DNA of 64,000 bases, taken from the NCBI RefSeq assembly GCF_004022705.2, contig NZ_RZOY02000008.1, positions 124,001 to 188,000 of the forward strand. The letters are read 5' to 3'. Every line of letters starts with the position of its first letter. The stretch's first letter is position 1. This DNA is from Mesorhizobium sp. M2D.F.Ca.ET.226.01.1.1 (lineage in GTDB: Bacteria; Pseudomonadota; Alphaproteobacteria; Rhizobiales; Rhizobiaceae). Below are positions 36,473-45,300 of the stretch, piece by piece. Position numbers and translations under genes: made by a program. Under the pieces are notes generated by a model that was not told the origin of the DNA, made no database searches, and saw only the letters and a program-made list of their open reading frames with translations.

Positions 36473-36556
36473 TGTCGTAGCCTCGTCTTTCTGTGTCATG
36501 GAGGCAGAAAACGCTATGGGAGGCCAATTGACAAACGACCAATTCGAGAGTCAGCT

Positions 36557-37489
36557 GTGAGCATGGATCACAGCTCTGACCAGATACTGCCGCTCGAAAC
36601 CCTGCGCGCCTTCGACGCGGCGGCGCGCACGGGAAGTTTTTCCGCGGCGGCCGAAAAACTCAACCTCACCCATGGCGCGGTGAGCCGGCAGATCGCCAAG
36701 CTGGAAGGCTGGCTGGGCTTGAAAGTGTTCGAGCGTAATGCCCGCGGCGTGACGCTGACGATCGAGGGCAACCGCCTGCACTTGAGGACCGCTGAGGCCT
36801 TCGCGCTGATCTCATTCAACTCCGACCGCTGGGTCGAGCCGCGCGGCACCGCCGTGGTGCGGCTGGCCTCGATCCCCTCGGTCAGCGGGCTGTGGCTGAT
36901 GCCGCGCATGGCTGCGTTGGAGAACCATCCGACCAGGCTGCGCATCGTGCTCGATGTCGACAACCGCCAGGCCGATCTTGCCGACGAAGGCATCGACCTG
37001 TCGGTGCGCTGCGGGCGCGGACGCATTCCAGGCCGCGTCTCGGTGCAGCTTTTCGAGGAGCATATTTTCCCGATCGCCTCGCCGGAGCTCGCCAAGGAGA
37101 TCGGAGGCGGCGACCCTGCCCGGCTGCTGAAATTCCCGCTCATCAACGATTCCGACGCTTCGGCCTGGCGCGCCTGGTTTGCCGCGCAAGACGTCGATTA
37201 CCGCCCGCGCCCGCAGGACCGGCGCTTCGAGGATTATAATCTGGTGCTGGACGCGGCGGCGCATGGGTTGGGCATCGCGCTGGCGCGGCCGCCGCTGACC
37301 GCGGACCAGCTCCGGTCCGGCCGTATCGTTGCCGTCGATGAGCGCGTCGTGCTCAATCCGGTGTCTTATTGGATGGACCGCCCGGTCGGCCGGCCGCGTG
37401 CCGCGGCCGCTGACCTTGCCAGACGCATTGCCGAGCAGGCCGGGCTTGCCCCGGAAAAGCTCGAAGCCTTCCTGCAGGACGACGACTAA
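36557..37489 (+). CDS. LysR family regulator (GcvA-like)
   Basis: 310 residues from a GTG at 36557 (an ATG two codons on is an alternative). HTH at about 15-75 (FSAAAEKLNLTHGAVSRQI), effector domain from about 95 with SVRCGRGRIPGRVSV. Divergent from the DMT transporter; the 84-base gap has two CCAATT words 15 bases apart (36524 and 36539) that could be part of the operator. Likely activates the exporter. Confidence 0.88.
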   Translation: MSMDHSSDQILPLETLRAFDAAARTGSFSAAAEKLNLTHGAVSRQIAKLEGWLGLKVFERNARGVTLTIEGNRLHLRTAEAFALISFNSDRWVEPRGTAVVRLASIPSVSGLWLMPRMAALENHPTRLRIVLDVDNRQADLADEGIDLSVRCGRGRIPGRVSVQLFEEHIFPIASPELAKEIGGGDPARLLKFPLINDSDASAWRAWFAAQDVDYRPRPQDRRFEDYNLVLDAAAHGLGIALARPPLTADQLRSGRIVAVDERVVLNPVSYWMDRPVGRPRAAAADLARRIAEQAGLAPEKLEAFLQDDD

Positions 37490-37528
37490 AAGCGAGGTCC
37501 CGCTTTCGGGAGACAGCTTTAAGCTGGA

Positions 37529-38125
37529 TCAGCGAAGCAGCAGAACCATGATCGTGGCGGTCACGGCCGAGACGATGGCGGTGACGACCGATATCGTCCA
37601 CAGCGACACCGGCGCGGACTCGGAGCGCGGCGCATGACCGGCAGGGCGGCCGCCGGCGCCACGGGGTCGCGGCACGTTGGCGTTGGCCGCGACCAGCGCA
37701 GGCGAAGAGAGCGCTCCGGCCGCAACCGACGGCGGCGGCATGACAGGCGCGGCCGCGCTGCCCGTGGCGAGCGGTTGAGCCGTGGCATTGGCGCGTGGAC
37801 CATTCTCGGCACCGGCGAGCGGCCGACCCTGCGGCGTCCTTGCCGGGGTATCCCCGGCGTCGCTATCCGGTTCCATCATCGCCCGGTAGGCGTCCTCGAC
37901 CGGGTTGAAGGATGAACGCTGCGAGGGCCGTGCAGGCGGCACCTGCAAGGGGCTGGTCAGCGCCTGGGCCGCGAACTGCGCCGCCTGCGCGCTCGGCGGC
38001 GCCGGTGGCTGGACAAGCGTCTTGATCAAAGCCGTCGTCGCCGGATCGGCCTTGGGCAACGGCACCGGCTGCGGCGTGAGCGCTTCGCCGATCAGCGTGT
38101 TCAAGCGGGTCGAGGTAATGTCCAT
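37529..38125 (-). CDS. Proline/alanine-rich tail-anchored hypothetical protein
   Basis: 198 residues. Low-complexity Pro/Ala-rich sequence throughout, with one hydrophobic segment at the extreme C-terminus (about 173-197, WTISVVTAIVSAVTATIMVL), which suggests a tail-anchored inner-membrane protein with a long cytoplasmic extension. No recognised domain. Weak GGAAG before the ATG. Divergent from the DUF2093 gene and convergent with the LysR gene. It could be a rapidly evolving scaffold; function unknown. Confidence 0.62.
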   Translation of the reverse strand: MDITSTRLNTLIGEALTPQPVPLPKADPATTALIKTLVQPPAPPSAQAAQFAAQALTSPLQVPPARPSQRSSFNPVEDAYRAMMEPDSDAGDTPARTPQGRPLAGAENGPRANATAQPLATGSAAAPVMPPPSVAAGALSSPALVAANANVPRPRGAGGRPAGHAPRSESAPVSLWTISVVTAIVSAVTATIMVLLLR

Positions 38126-38238
38126 GCCGGCTTCCGAAAACCATTTTGCGATCAGCCATAGTGCACGAGCATTGCGTCAAGCTTGACGTTGCTTGCGATT
38201 TGTGGCGATTGAAACCCGATGAACTCAAGTACCCTTTC

Positions 38239-38472
38239 ATGATGAACCGTTTCGAAGGCCCGGGCGGCAGGGAAGCCCGGATCCGCTATCTCGACGGCGA
38301 CTTCCAGGTCACCAGTCCCGGCTCTTTCGTGCGTTGCGCGGTGACGGGCGAGAACATCCCCCTCGACGAGCTCAAATATTGGAGCGTCGCCCGGCAGGAG
38401 CCCTATGTGAACGCGGCGGTCTCGCTCGCCCGCGAGATCGAGATGCATCCGGAATTGCGCAAGCGGGGATAG
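38239..38472 (+). CDS. DUF2093 family protein
   Basis: 77 residues, small conserved alphaproteobacterial family. Contains EARIRYLDGDFQVTSPGSFV, then CAVTGENIPLDELKYWSVARQEPY and a C-terminal AREIEMHPEL. The start MMNRFEG at 38239 matches the family; upstream in-frame ATG at 38146 would add a non-conserved leader. No known function. One Cys only, no membrane segment. Confidence 0.78.
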   Translation: MMNRFEGPGGREARIRYLDGDFQVTSPGSFVRCAVTGENIPLDELKYWSVARQEPYVNAAVSLAREIEMHPELRKRG

Positions 38473-38527
38473 TCGTGCGCGCCCGCGGCGCCGTTGCGGC
38501 TAGCATTAATTTGCGCAGGATACCGCG

Positions 38528-39406
38528 TTGAAAACTTTCAAGAATTCTATCAAGGCCCTCATCCGACTGCCGCTCGTCTTTCGTGCGAGATTGCGCGATC
38601 GGTCGGTGTCGAAGAGCCCCCGATTCAAACTGGCGGCCTGCGCGATTTTTCGTGAGGAAGCACCTTTCCTGGCCGAATGGATCACCTTCCACCGCAATGT
38701 CGGATTTGAGCACTTCTATCTCTACAACAACTTCTCGACCGACGACTTCAAAACGGTGCTGGAGCCGTTCATCCGGGAAGGGCTCGTCACGCTGATCGAC
38801 TGGCCGCGGCCGCAGGGGCAATTGTCGGCCTATCAAGACTGTATCTGCAGGCGCTGGCACGAAGCACTGTGGATCGCGCTGATCGACATCGACGAATTCC
38901 TCTTCGCACCGGACGGGCGTGACGTTCCCTCAGTGCTCGAGGCCTACCGCGACCTGCCCGGCGTCTGCGTCTGGCATGCGTATTATGGCTCTTCCGGCCA
39001 TGTCGAGCGGCCACAGGGGCCGGTGATTGAAGCCTACACGATGCGAGCCGGACCTGACGTCACGACCGCCAAGACAATCGTCAACCCGCGCATGGTCTAC
39101 AAGGTGGGTGTTCATCTTTGCAAATTCTGGTCAGGCGAAGGGAAGGATACCCATCGACGGACCATCGTGCCCGATATGGCTCCCCAATTCGATGTCTTGA
39201 GGATCAATCATTACTGGTCACGATCGCTGGCCGACCTCGACCGGAAATATCGGCGCGGCGACGCGGCGTTCGCCGTCCAGAATGACAGGGATTGGTATTT
39301 CGCTTTCGAAAGCAAGCTCAATGTCGAGCGTGACAAGACGATCCTGGAGGCGGTGCGGCGGGCCGAGGCAGTGCGGCGCCCCGCTCAGCCTCGCATCTTG
39401 CGCTGA
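38528..39406 (+). CDS. Glycosyltransferase family 92/2-like protein
   Basis: 292 residues from a TTG at 38528 with AGGA seven bases upstream; no other start in frame fits before the domain begins. GT-A fold with CAIFREEAPFLAEWITFHRN near 37-56, FEHFYLYNNFSTDD, and the nucleotide-sugar metal motif WIALIDIDEFLF (DxD) near 115-126. Probably adds a sugar to a surface glycan, cytoplasmic side. Its end overlaps lpxK tail-to-tail by 22 bases. Donor and acceptor unknown. Confidence 0.8.
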   Translation: MKTFKNSIKALIRLPLVFRARLRDRSVSKSPRFKLAACAIFREEAPFLAEWITFHRNVGFEHFYLYNNFSTDDFKTVLEPFIREGLVTLIDWPRPQGQLSAYQDCICRRWHEALWIALIDIDEFLFAPDGRDVPSVLEAYRDLPGVCVWHAYYGSSGHVERPQGPVIEAYTMRAGPDVTTAKTIVNPRMVYKVGVHLCKFWSGEGKDTHRRTIVPDMAPQFDVLRINHYWSRSLADLDRKYRRGDAAFAVQNDRDWYFAFESKLNVERDKTILEAVRRAEAVRRPAQPRILR

Positions 39407-40413
39407 CGCCAGGCGTCGAGCGTCTCGTCGATGATGCGCCCGGGCACGTGATCGAGCTCGAACACCGCCTCGATGTCGAGCACGTCCAGGTGATCGAGGA
39501 AGCCGGCGGGCGTCTGGCCGTGGCGCAGCCGCGCGGCGTCCTTTGCCGTGGTGACGAGGCGCAGCCCCTCCTGCCGGGCGAGCGTCAGAAGATCGGCAAG
39601 CTCGTCCTGAGCGTAAAAATGATGGTCCGGAAAGGCGCGCGACAGCGCGACCTCGCCGCCCGCACCGCGCACTGTGTCGAAGAATTTCTCCGGATGGCCG
39701 ATGCCGGCGAAGGCAAGGAAGCGGCCGCCGGCAAAGCGCGAGGGATCAGCCGGCTCGACATGCGCCAGGAAGATCGGCCGGCCAGCGCGCGCCGCCTGGC
39801 GCACGACGCCGTCCGCTGCGGCCCCCTCGCCCATCTTCAGCAAGCCGCTGGTGAAGACCAGCTGATCGACGATTTTGGCACGCAGCGGTCCGCCCGGGAT
39901 GACGCGGCCGTTGCCGACGCCGAAGCGGGCATCGACCACGACCAGCGCGTAGTCGATATGGACGCGCGCCGACTGGAAACCGTCATCCATGATCAGGAAA
40001 TCGCAGCCATGTTGCTCAATGAGCAGCTTCGCGCCGGCGGCGCGGTTCGGCGTCACCGCGACCGGCGCATGTTCGGCCAGAAGCAGCGGCTCGTCACCGA
40101 CATGCTTGGCGGCGTCGTGAGATGCATCGACGACATGCGGCTGGGCAAACGAGCCGCCATGGCCGCGCGACAGGAAGCCGGGCGTGAGCTGCATGCGCCT
40201 GGCCTCTTTGGCGAGCGCAACGGCGACCGGCGTCTTGCCGCTGCCGCCGACGGTAAGATTGCCGACACAAAGCACGGGCGCCGCGACCTTCTCCCGCGGA
40301 GCATGGCGCATGCGGCGGCCGGCGACCAGGCCGTAAACCGCCGAGGCCGGCGACAGCGCGAAGACGCGCCAGTCCGGCTTTTCCCACCAGAAGGGCGGCG
40401 CTTCGCTGGTCAT
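39385..40413 (-). CDS. lpxK: Tetraacyldisaccharide 4'-kinase LpxK
   Basis: 342 residues from the ATG at 40413, giving the rhizobial N-terminus (SEAPPFWWEKPDWR). Phosphorylates the 4' position of the lipid A disaccharide at the inner membrane. One N-terminal hydrophobic segment; P-loop VGNLTVGGSGKTPV near residue 50-63; IMDDGFQ near 145 in the second catalytic motif. Further upstream starts (40446, 40509) exist but are unlikely. Last gene of the leftward lipid A run, separated from waaA by a palindromic repeat. Confidence 0.94.
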   Translation of the reverse strand: MTSEAPPFWWEKPDWRVFALSPASAVYGLVAGRRMRHAPREKVAAPVLCVGNLTVGGSGKTPVAVALAKEARRMQLTPGFLSRGHGGSFAQPHVVDASHDAAKHVGDEPLLLAEHAPVAVTPNRAAGAKLLIEQHGCDFLIMDDGFQSARVHIDYALVVVDARFGVGNGRVIPGGPLRAKIVDQLVFTSGLLKMGEGAAADGVVRQAARAGRPIFLAHVEPADPSRFAGGRFLAFAGIGHPEKFFDTVRGAGGEVALSRAFPDHHFYAQDELADLLTLARQEGLRLVTTAKDAARLRHGQTPAGFLDHLDVLDIEAVFELDHVPGRIIDETLDAWRQRKMRG

Positions 40414-40505
40414 CGCGACTGTCCCGTGCGGCTTGGCTTCGCGCATGAGCTTTCCCAAAAACCGGCTCCGATTTTTGGCGTCATTCGCTTCATCCCTTTG
40501 TTTAC

Positions 40506-40551
40506 GCAATTCCGGACGGAAAACCGTTAAGCGCTTTTCCTGGAATTTGCT
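40506..40551. repeat. Palindromic element between waaA and lpxK
   Basis: GCAATTCCGGACGGAAAA, a short CCGTTAAGCGC middle and TTTTCCTGGAATTTGC form an imperfect hairpin about 46 bases long. The CCG..AAAACCG..GCGC..TTTTC layout is like each unit of the tandem repeat at 26401-26580, so both appear to belong to one dispersed rhizobial element family. It lies inside a presumed operon. Confidence 0.65.
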
Positions 40552-41868
40552 TTAGCGCCCGTTCGCGCCTTTCAGACGCGCCTTGACAACCAGCGGCTGG
40601 ATATAGGGCTCCAGCGATTTTAGTGTGCGGGCAAGCGCGCCGCGCATCTCGTCGACCGTGGCCGCGCCCGCCGCGATCATTTCGTGGCGCGCCGCCTCGT
40701 TGGTCAAAAGGAAATTGACGGCGCCGGCCAGCATGTCGCGGTCGCGCACCAGCTTGGCGCCGCCGCTGTCGAGCAGACGCTGATAGGCCTCGCGGAAATT
40801 CTGCACGTTGCGGCCGGCAAGCACCGCGGTTTCGAGCATCGCAGGCTCGAGCGGGTTCTGGCCACCTTGCGACGTCAGCGAGCGGCCGACGAAGGCGATC
40901 TCAGTAAGCCTCAGGTAAAGGCCCATCTCACCGATCGTATCGCCCAGCAGAATATCGGTGTCGGACGAAATGCGGTCGCCCTTGCTGCGCCTTGCGACCG
41001 TCAGTCCCATGCCGGAAATCTGCGCGGCAAGCGCATCGGCGCGATCGGGATGGCGCGGCACGATGATGGTCAGGAGCCCCGGATGGCGCCTGTGCAGGCT
41101 GGCATGGACCTCGGCGGCCACGACCTCCTCGCCGTCATGGGTCGAGATCGCCGCCCAGGTCGGGCGGGCGCCGATCTGGCGCTGCAGAGTGGCCAAGGCC
41201 CGCTCGTCGACCGGCGGCGGATTGGTGTCGACCTTGAGATTGCCGGAAACGGTGACCGGCCGGGCGCCGAGCGCGCGGAACCGCTCGCCGTCGACATCCG
41301 ACTGTGCGATGACATGTGCGAGGTTCTCGAACAGCGCCTCGGCAACGCTGGCGCGCTTCTTCCAGGACATGAAGGAGCGATCGGACAACCTGCCATTGAC
41401 CAGAACCTGCGGCACGTTGCGGGCGCCAAGCTCCAGGATGGTCATCGGCCAGATTTCCGATTCGGCGATGATCGCCAGTTCGGGCCGCCAGTGATCGAGG
41501 AAGCGGCTCACCGCCGGTTTCAGGTCGAGCGGCACATACTGGTGGATGATGCGGTTGCCGAGGCGCTCGTCGGCCACCTTGGCCGAGGTCACGGTGCCGG
41601 TGGTCAGGACGACATTGACGCCATAGCCGAGGATGCTCTCGACCAGCGGCACCACCGCGATCGTCTCGCCGACGCTCGCGGCATGGATCCAGATCACCGG
41701 CCCTTCCGGCCGGGGACGGCCGGCGACGCCGTAACGCTCGCGGCGGCGGGCGCGATCCTCCTTGCCGCGCGAGGCGCGCCAGGCGACATAGGGACCGACG
41801 AGCGGATAGGCGACCGCCCCCGCATAGCGATAGGCGGTCAGCGCCGCACGCGCCCAGCGCTCGCTCAT
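40552..41868 (-). CDS. waaA: 3-deoxy-D-manno-octulosonic acid transferase (Kdo transferase)
   Basis: 438 residues, GT30 family, N-terminal membrane anchor (about 8-28). Transfers Kdo to lipid A precursor. Motifs: VIWIHAASVGETIAVVPL near 58-75 with the catalytic Glu in SVGE, IIAESEIWPMTILE, QSDVDGERFRALGA, and SLTSQGGQNPLEPA near 340. The ATG overlaps the preceding DUF374 stop. Part of the leftward Kdo-lipid A gene run. Confidence 0.95.
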   Translation of the reverse strand: MSERWARAALTAYRYAGAVAYPLVGPYVAWRASRGKEDRARRRERYGVAGRPRPEGPVIWIHAASVGETIAVVPLVESILGYGVNVVLTTGTVTSAKVADERLGNRIIHQYVPLDLKPAVSRFLDHWRPELAIIAESEIWPMTILELGARNVPQVLVNGRLSDRSFMSWKKRASVAEALFENLAHVIAQSDVDGERFRALGARPVTVSGNLKVDTNPPPVDERALATLQRQIGARPTWAAISTHDGEEVVAAEVHASLHRRHPGLLTIIVPRHPDRADALAAQISGMGLTVARRSKGDRISSDTDILLGDTIGEMGLYLRLTEIAFVGRSLTSQGGQNPLEPAMLETAVLAGRNVQNFREAYQRLLDSGGAKLVRDRDMLAGAVNFLLTNEAARHEMIAAGAATVDEMRGALARTLKSLEPYIQPLVVKARLKGANGR

Positions 41869-42653
41869 TTGGTGCCGTCCACAAGGCGATAGGCCTCGGC
41901 TATGGCGGCATTGAGGGAGGCTGTGACCTCCTGGCGCTTGCGCTCCATCTCGTCATCGTCGGCATCGGCCGGCACGAAGACCGGCGCGCCGACGATCACC
42001 GCGGAGCGGCCGAAAGGCAGATTGACGGTGGTCTTGTCCCAGCTCTTTTCCAGCACCTTGCGGCGGCTGGTGGCGATGGCCGAGGGCAGGATCGGCCGGC
42101 CCGAAAGCCTTGCCAGAAGCACGATGCCCATGCCGGCATCGCGCGGCGTGCCGTGCGGAATGTCGGCGATCATGGCGACGTTCTTGCCGGCGACGAGGGC
42201 TTTCTTGAGCGCGATCAAGGCCTTGGCGCCGCCTTTGTCGAGGTGCCTCGAACTGTCGCGGCCGCCGGAGCCGCGCACCGCCTCGATGCCGAATTTCTCG
42301 ATCATCAGCGCCTGCAGCTCGGCGTCGGCGCTGCGCGAAACCATGGCGACCAGCGGCCGGCCCTTGGGGTAATAGGCGGGGGTCAGAATATGCTGGCCGT
42401 GCCACAGCGCGATGATGCCGGGCTCGAGATGCGCGTAGGCGCCGCCGGCAACCTGGGTCGAGCCTTCGACAAGCGGGCTGGTGAGGCGAATCAGGCGTAT
42501 GAACCAGGCGAACAGGCTGGCGATGAAATTCTTGACGAAATTCGACTGCGCCAAAGGCTCGCGGATGCGCCGCCACAGCGTGCGCGTTCCGCCGCTTCGG
42601 GCGGAGCGCCGCCCGGTCGCCCCTTTCACCGCTTCATGCTCCATCGACGTCAA
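41865..42653 (-). CDS. DUF374 lysophospholipid-acyltransferase-like protein
   Basis: 262 residues from a TTG at 42653 overlapping the DUF4170 stop (TTGA); an ATG at 42644 is the alternative. LPLAT fold: one hydrophobic N-terminal segment (about 42-60), LWHGQHILTPAYYP near 85, VRGSGGRDSSRHL near 125, and IADIPHGTPRD near 160. DUF374 includes LpxJ, the secondary acyltransferase of lipid A in epsilonproteobacteria, and it sits next to waaA here, so acylation of Kdo-lipid A is plausible. Ends in an ATGA overlap with waaA. Confidence 0.85.
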   Translation of the reverse strand: MTSMEHEAVKGATGRRSARSGGTRTLWRRIREPLAQSNFVKNFIASLFAWFIRLIRLTSPLVEGSTQVAGGAYAHLEPGIIALWHGQHILTPAYYPKGRPLVAMVSRSADAELQALMIEKFGIEAVRGSGGRDSSRHLDKGGAKALIALKKALVAGKNVAMIADIPHGTPRDAGMGIVLLARLSGRPILPSAIATSRRKVLEKSWDKTTVNLPFGRSAVIVGAPVFVPADADDDEMERKRQEVTASLNAAIAEAYRLVDGTK

Positions 42654-42895
42654 CCGCCGACCTTCGATTCTGGATCGAGCAAACGGTGCAGATGCACAAC
42701 GAAATAACGCATATGGGCATTGTCGACACTGGCCTGCGCCTTGGCCTTCCAGGCGCCAAGCGCGGATTGATAGTCGGGATAGATGCCGACAATGTCGAGG
42801 GAGTCGAGATCACGGAACTCGGTTCCACCCAGCTTTTTCAGCTCGCCGCCGAACACCAGGTGCAAAAGCTGCTTCTTTCCGTCTTCCACGGTCAT
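42650..42895 (-). CDS. DUF4170 family protein
   Basis: 81 residues, small conserved family of alphaproteobacteria. Contains LLHLVFGGELKKLGGTEF, DIVGIYPDYQSALGAWKAKA and a closing HMRYFVVHLHRLLDPE. ATG at 42895 behind AAGGA. It lies between an inositol-phosphatase-like gene and the DUF374 acyltransferase in the lipid A operon. No function is known; conserved placement suggests a link to Kdo/lipid A synthesis. Confidence 0.8.
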   Translation of the reverse strand: MTVEDGKKQLLHLVFGGELKKLGGTEFRDLDSLDIVGIYPDYQSALGAWKAKAQASVDNAHMRYFVVHLHRLLDPESKVGG

Positions 42896-42970
42896 GCCGA
42901 TCCTTTTCGCGCATTCATGAATTGTGACAGGTCTAGACCAAAGCGGGCGGTTTTGGAACCGCCGACCGCC

Positions 42971-43780
42971 TCACCCTTGGTCAAGTCCGGCAATGACGCC
43001 GGTGAGCACGCCGAGCAGGTCGCCGCTGCCGGCGGCGAGTGCGCCGTGATTGATCACCTCGCCGGCATAGCGCGGCGGCTTGCCGTGGCGGTCGAGCAAG
43101 GCCCCGCCAGCTTCGGTGAGGATGAGATCGGCGGCGGCGATGTCCCAGTCATGCGCGCTCGGCTTGACGAAGGTCGCGTCGAGCTTGCCGGCGGCAATCA
43201 TCGCCAGCCGGTAGGCGAGCGACGGAATGTAGGCCGTGCGCCGCAGCCGGTCGTGCCAGACTTCCGGCATCAAGTCGACCAGCGGCTTGGGTCCGCCGAT
43301 ATCGACGTCCTGCCCGAGCGGGCGCACATGGATGCGCCTGTCATTGAGATAGGCGCCCTCGCCCGGCAGCGCCCAATAGGTCTCGTGCTTGGCCGGGCAT
43401 TCGAGCACGCCGGCGAGCGAGCGGCCGTCCTCGACGACGGCGACACTGACGCACCAGGAATGCAGGCCATCGAGAAAGCCACGCGTGCCATCGATCGGGT
43501 CGACGACGAAGGTGCGGCGGGCCGACAGCCGGGCATGATCGTCGGCGGTCTCTTCCGACAGCCAGCCATAATCCGGGCGCGCTTTGAGCAAGGTCTCGCG
43601 CAGATAGGCGTCCGCCGCATGGTCGGCCTCGCTCACCGGCGAGGTGCCGCCCTTCATCCACACCTGCGGGTTGTTGCCGAAATAGCGCATGGCGATGAGA
43701 CCGGCCTCGCGGGCCGCCTCGCGCAGCAGAGCGAGATCTTCCGCGGCCGCGCTCGATGTCAGTTGGTCAAGCACCGGCAA
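42971..43780 (-). CDS. Inositol monophosphatase/CysQ-type phosphatase
   Basis: 269 residues, lithium-sensitive phosphatase superfamily. Metal-site motifs: WLSEETADDHARL near 75-85, DPIDGTRGFLDGLHSW near 97-112, and HDWDIAAADLILTEAGG near 210. It fits a 3'(2'),5'-bisphosphate nucleotidase (CysQ) or inositol-1-phosphatase, and sequence alone does not decide. Start is a TTG at 43780 (GTG at 43774 possible), overlapping the pmbA end by 14 bases. Confidence 0.87.
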   Translation of the reverse strand: MPVLDQLTSSAAAEDLALLREAAREAGLIAMRYFGNNPQVWMKGGTSPVSEADHAADAYLRETLLKARPDYGWLSEETADDHARLSARRTFVVDPIDGTRGFLDGLHSWCVSVAVVEDGRSLAGVLECPAKHETYWALPGEGAYLNDRRIHVRPLGQDVDIGGPKPLVDLMPEVWHDRLRRTAYIPSLAYRLAMIAAGKLDATFVKPSAHDWDIAAADLILTEAGGALLDRHGKPPRYAGEVINHGALAAGSGDLLGVLTGVIAGLDQG

Positions 43781-45110
43781 GGGTCATTCCTTCGATCAGG
43801 AGCGTCGGCGCGGCCGTGCCGAAATTGCGGTCGAGATCGCTCGCCGGCACCATGTTGAGGAACATCGTCTTCAGGTTGGAAGCAATCGTCACCTCAGCCA
43901 CCGGATAGGCCAGCGCGCCGTTCTCGATCCAGTAGCCGGAGGCGCCGCGGCTGTATTCGCCGGTCACCATGTCGACGCCCTGGCCGAACACTTCGGTGAC
44001 ATAGAAGCCGCTTTTCAGCGACGCTATCAGCTCTTCCGGCGAACGCTCGCCGGGCTCGATGGCAAGATTGGTCGAGGACGGCGAGACGGACGAGCCGCTG
44101 CGCGAGCCGCGCCCATTGGTCACAAGGCCGAGCTCCCGCGCGGCCGAGGTCGACAGGAACCAGTGATTGAGCACGCCCTTCTCGACCATCAGGAGCTTGT
44201 CGCCCTCGACGCCTTCGCCATCGAAGGGCCGCGAGGCCTGGCCGCGCCGCCGCAAAGGCTCGTCAGTGACGGTGATCGCGGCCGACGCTACTTGCTTGCC
44301 CATCATGTCGCGCAGGAAGCTGGTCTTGCGCGCGACCGACGCGCCGTTGATGGCGCCGGCGAGATGGCCGGCAATGCCGCGGGCAACGCGCGGATCGAAC
44401 ACGACGTCGACCGGCCCGGTCGCGGCCTTGCGGGCGCCGAGGCGTCGCACGGCGCGTTCGCCGGCCTTGCGGCCGATGTCTTCCGGTGCGTCGAGATCGG
44501 CGAAATGCTGGCGCGAGGAGAATTCATAGTCGCGCTCCATTCCCGTGCCCTCGCCGGCAATGACGCTGGTCGAGCGCGAGAAGCGCGAGGCGACATACTG
44601 GCCGACAAAGCCGTGCGAGGTGGCAAGAACCAGGCCGCCCAAGCCGGCGCCGGCGCTGCTGCCCGAGGAATTGGTGACGCCCTTGACAGCCAATGCCGCC
44701 GCTTCGGCGGCAAGGGCGGCCTCTTTCAGTTGGTCGGCCGAAACCTCGGTCGGGTCGAAGAGATCGAGATCGCGCAAATTGCGGGCAAGCAGCGCCGGAT
44801 CGGCGAGGCCCTGGAACGGATCTTCGGGCGAGACCCTGGCCATGGCGACGGCGCGCTCGGCAAGCGCGTTTGGATCGGAAGCGGCGGTGGCCGAGACGCT
44901 CGCCACGCGCTGGCCGACGAAGACGCGCAGCGAAACGTCCTCGCTTTCCGAGGATTCGGTGCCTTCGACCTTGCCCAGCCGCACCGACACGCCGGTGGAG
45001 CGGCCGCGCACCGCCACGGCGTCGGCCGCGTCGGCGCCGGCGCGCCTGGCGGCCTCGACGAGGGCCGCGACGCGATCAGTCAATTTCGCTGCGTCGAGCT
45101 TATCGGTCAT
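43767..45110 (-). CDS. pmbA: TldD/PmbA family metalloprotease subunit (PmbA/TldE)
   Basis: 447 residues, modulator of gyrase family. TldE/PmbA partners TldD in a cytoplasmic protease acting on unfolded or ribosomally made peptides; the PmbA subunit lacks the HExxxH metal motif, and none is seen here. Typical stretches: SVRLGKVEGTESSESEDVSL near 45-64, TSHGFVGQY and GEGVEGDKLLMVEKGVLNHW. First gene of the leftward run into lipid A genes. TldD is not in the window. Confidence 0.9.
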   Translation of the reverse strand: MTDKLDAAKLTDRVAALVEAARRAGADAADAVAVRGRSTGVSVRLGKVEGTESSESEDVSLRVFVGQRVASVSATAASDPNALAERAVAMARVSPEDPFQGLADPALLARNLRDLDLFDPTEVSADQLKEAALAAEAAALAVKGVTNSSGSSAGAGLGGLVLATSHGFVGQYVASRFSRSTSVIAGEGTGMERDYEFSSRQHFADLDAPEDIGRKAGERAVRRLGARKAATGPVDVVFDPRVARGIAGHLAGAINGASVARKTSFLRDMMGKQVASAAITVTDEPLRRRGQASRPFDGEGVEGDKLLMVEKGVLNHWFLSTSAARELGLVTNGRGSRSGSSVSPSSTNLAIEPGERSPEELIASLKSGFYVTEVFGQGVDMVTGEYSRGASGYWIENGALAYPVAEVTIASNLKTMFLNMVPASDLDRNFGTAAPTLLIEGMTLAGA

Positions 45111-45300
45111 GCGGTTGGTCCTGTTTGTTCAAGCAGTCCGTCAGGGCGAACCCGGCCGGCTGTGGATGCTGACGCACCATCATGGATGCTTCGCACCATC
45201 TATTGTTCCACTGACGCTTGTGCAATGGCGGTTGCGGCAATCTCAAGGCAATCGCCGAGCTTCGCGCGGGATGCTTTGCCGCAGCGGCACTTGGGGGACG

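Noticed and set aside
45111..45300. Possible small gene between pmbA and epmA
   Set aside because: Short frames in both directions only extend from neighbouring genes in wrong frames; no start with a ribosome site.
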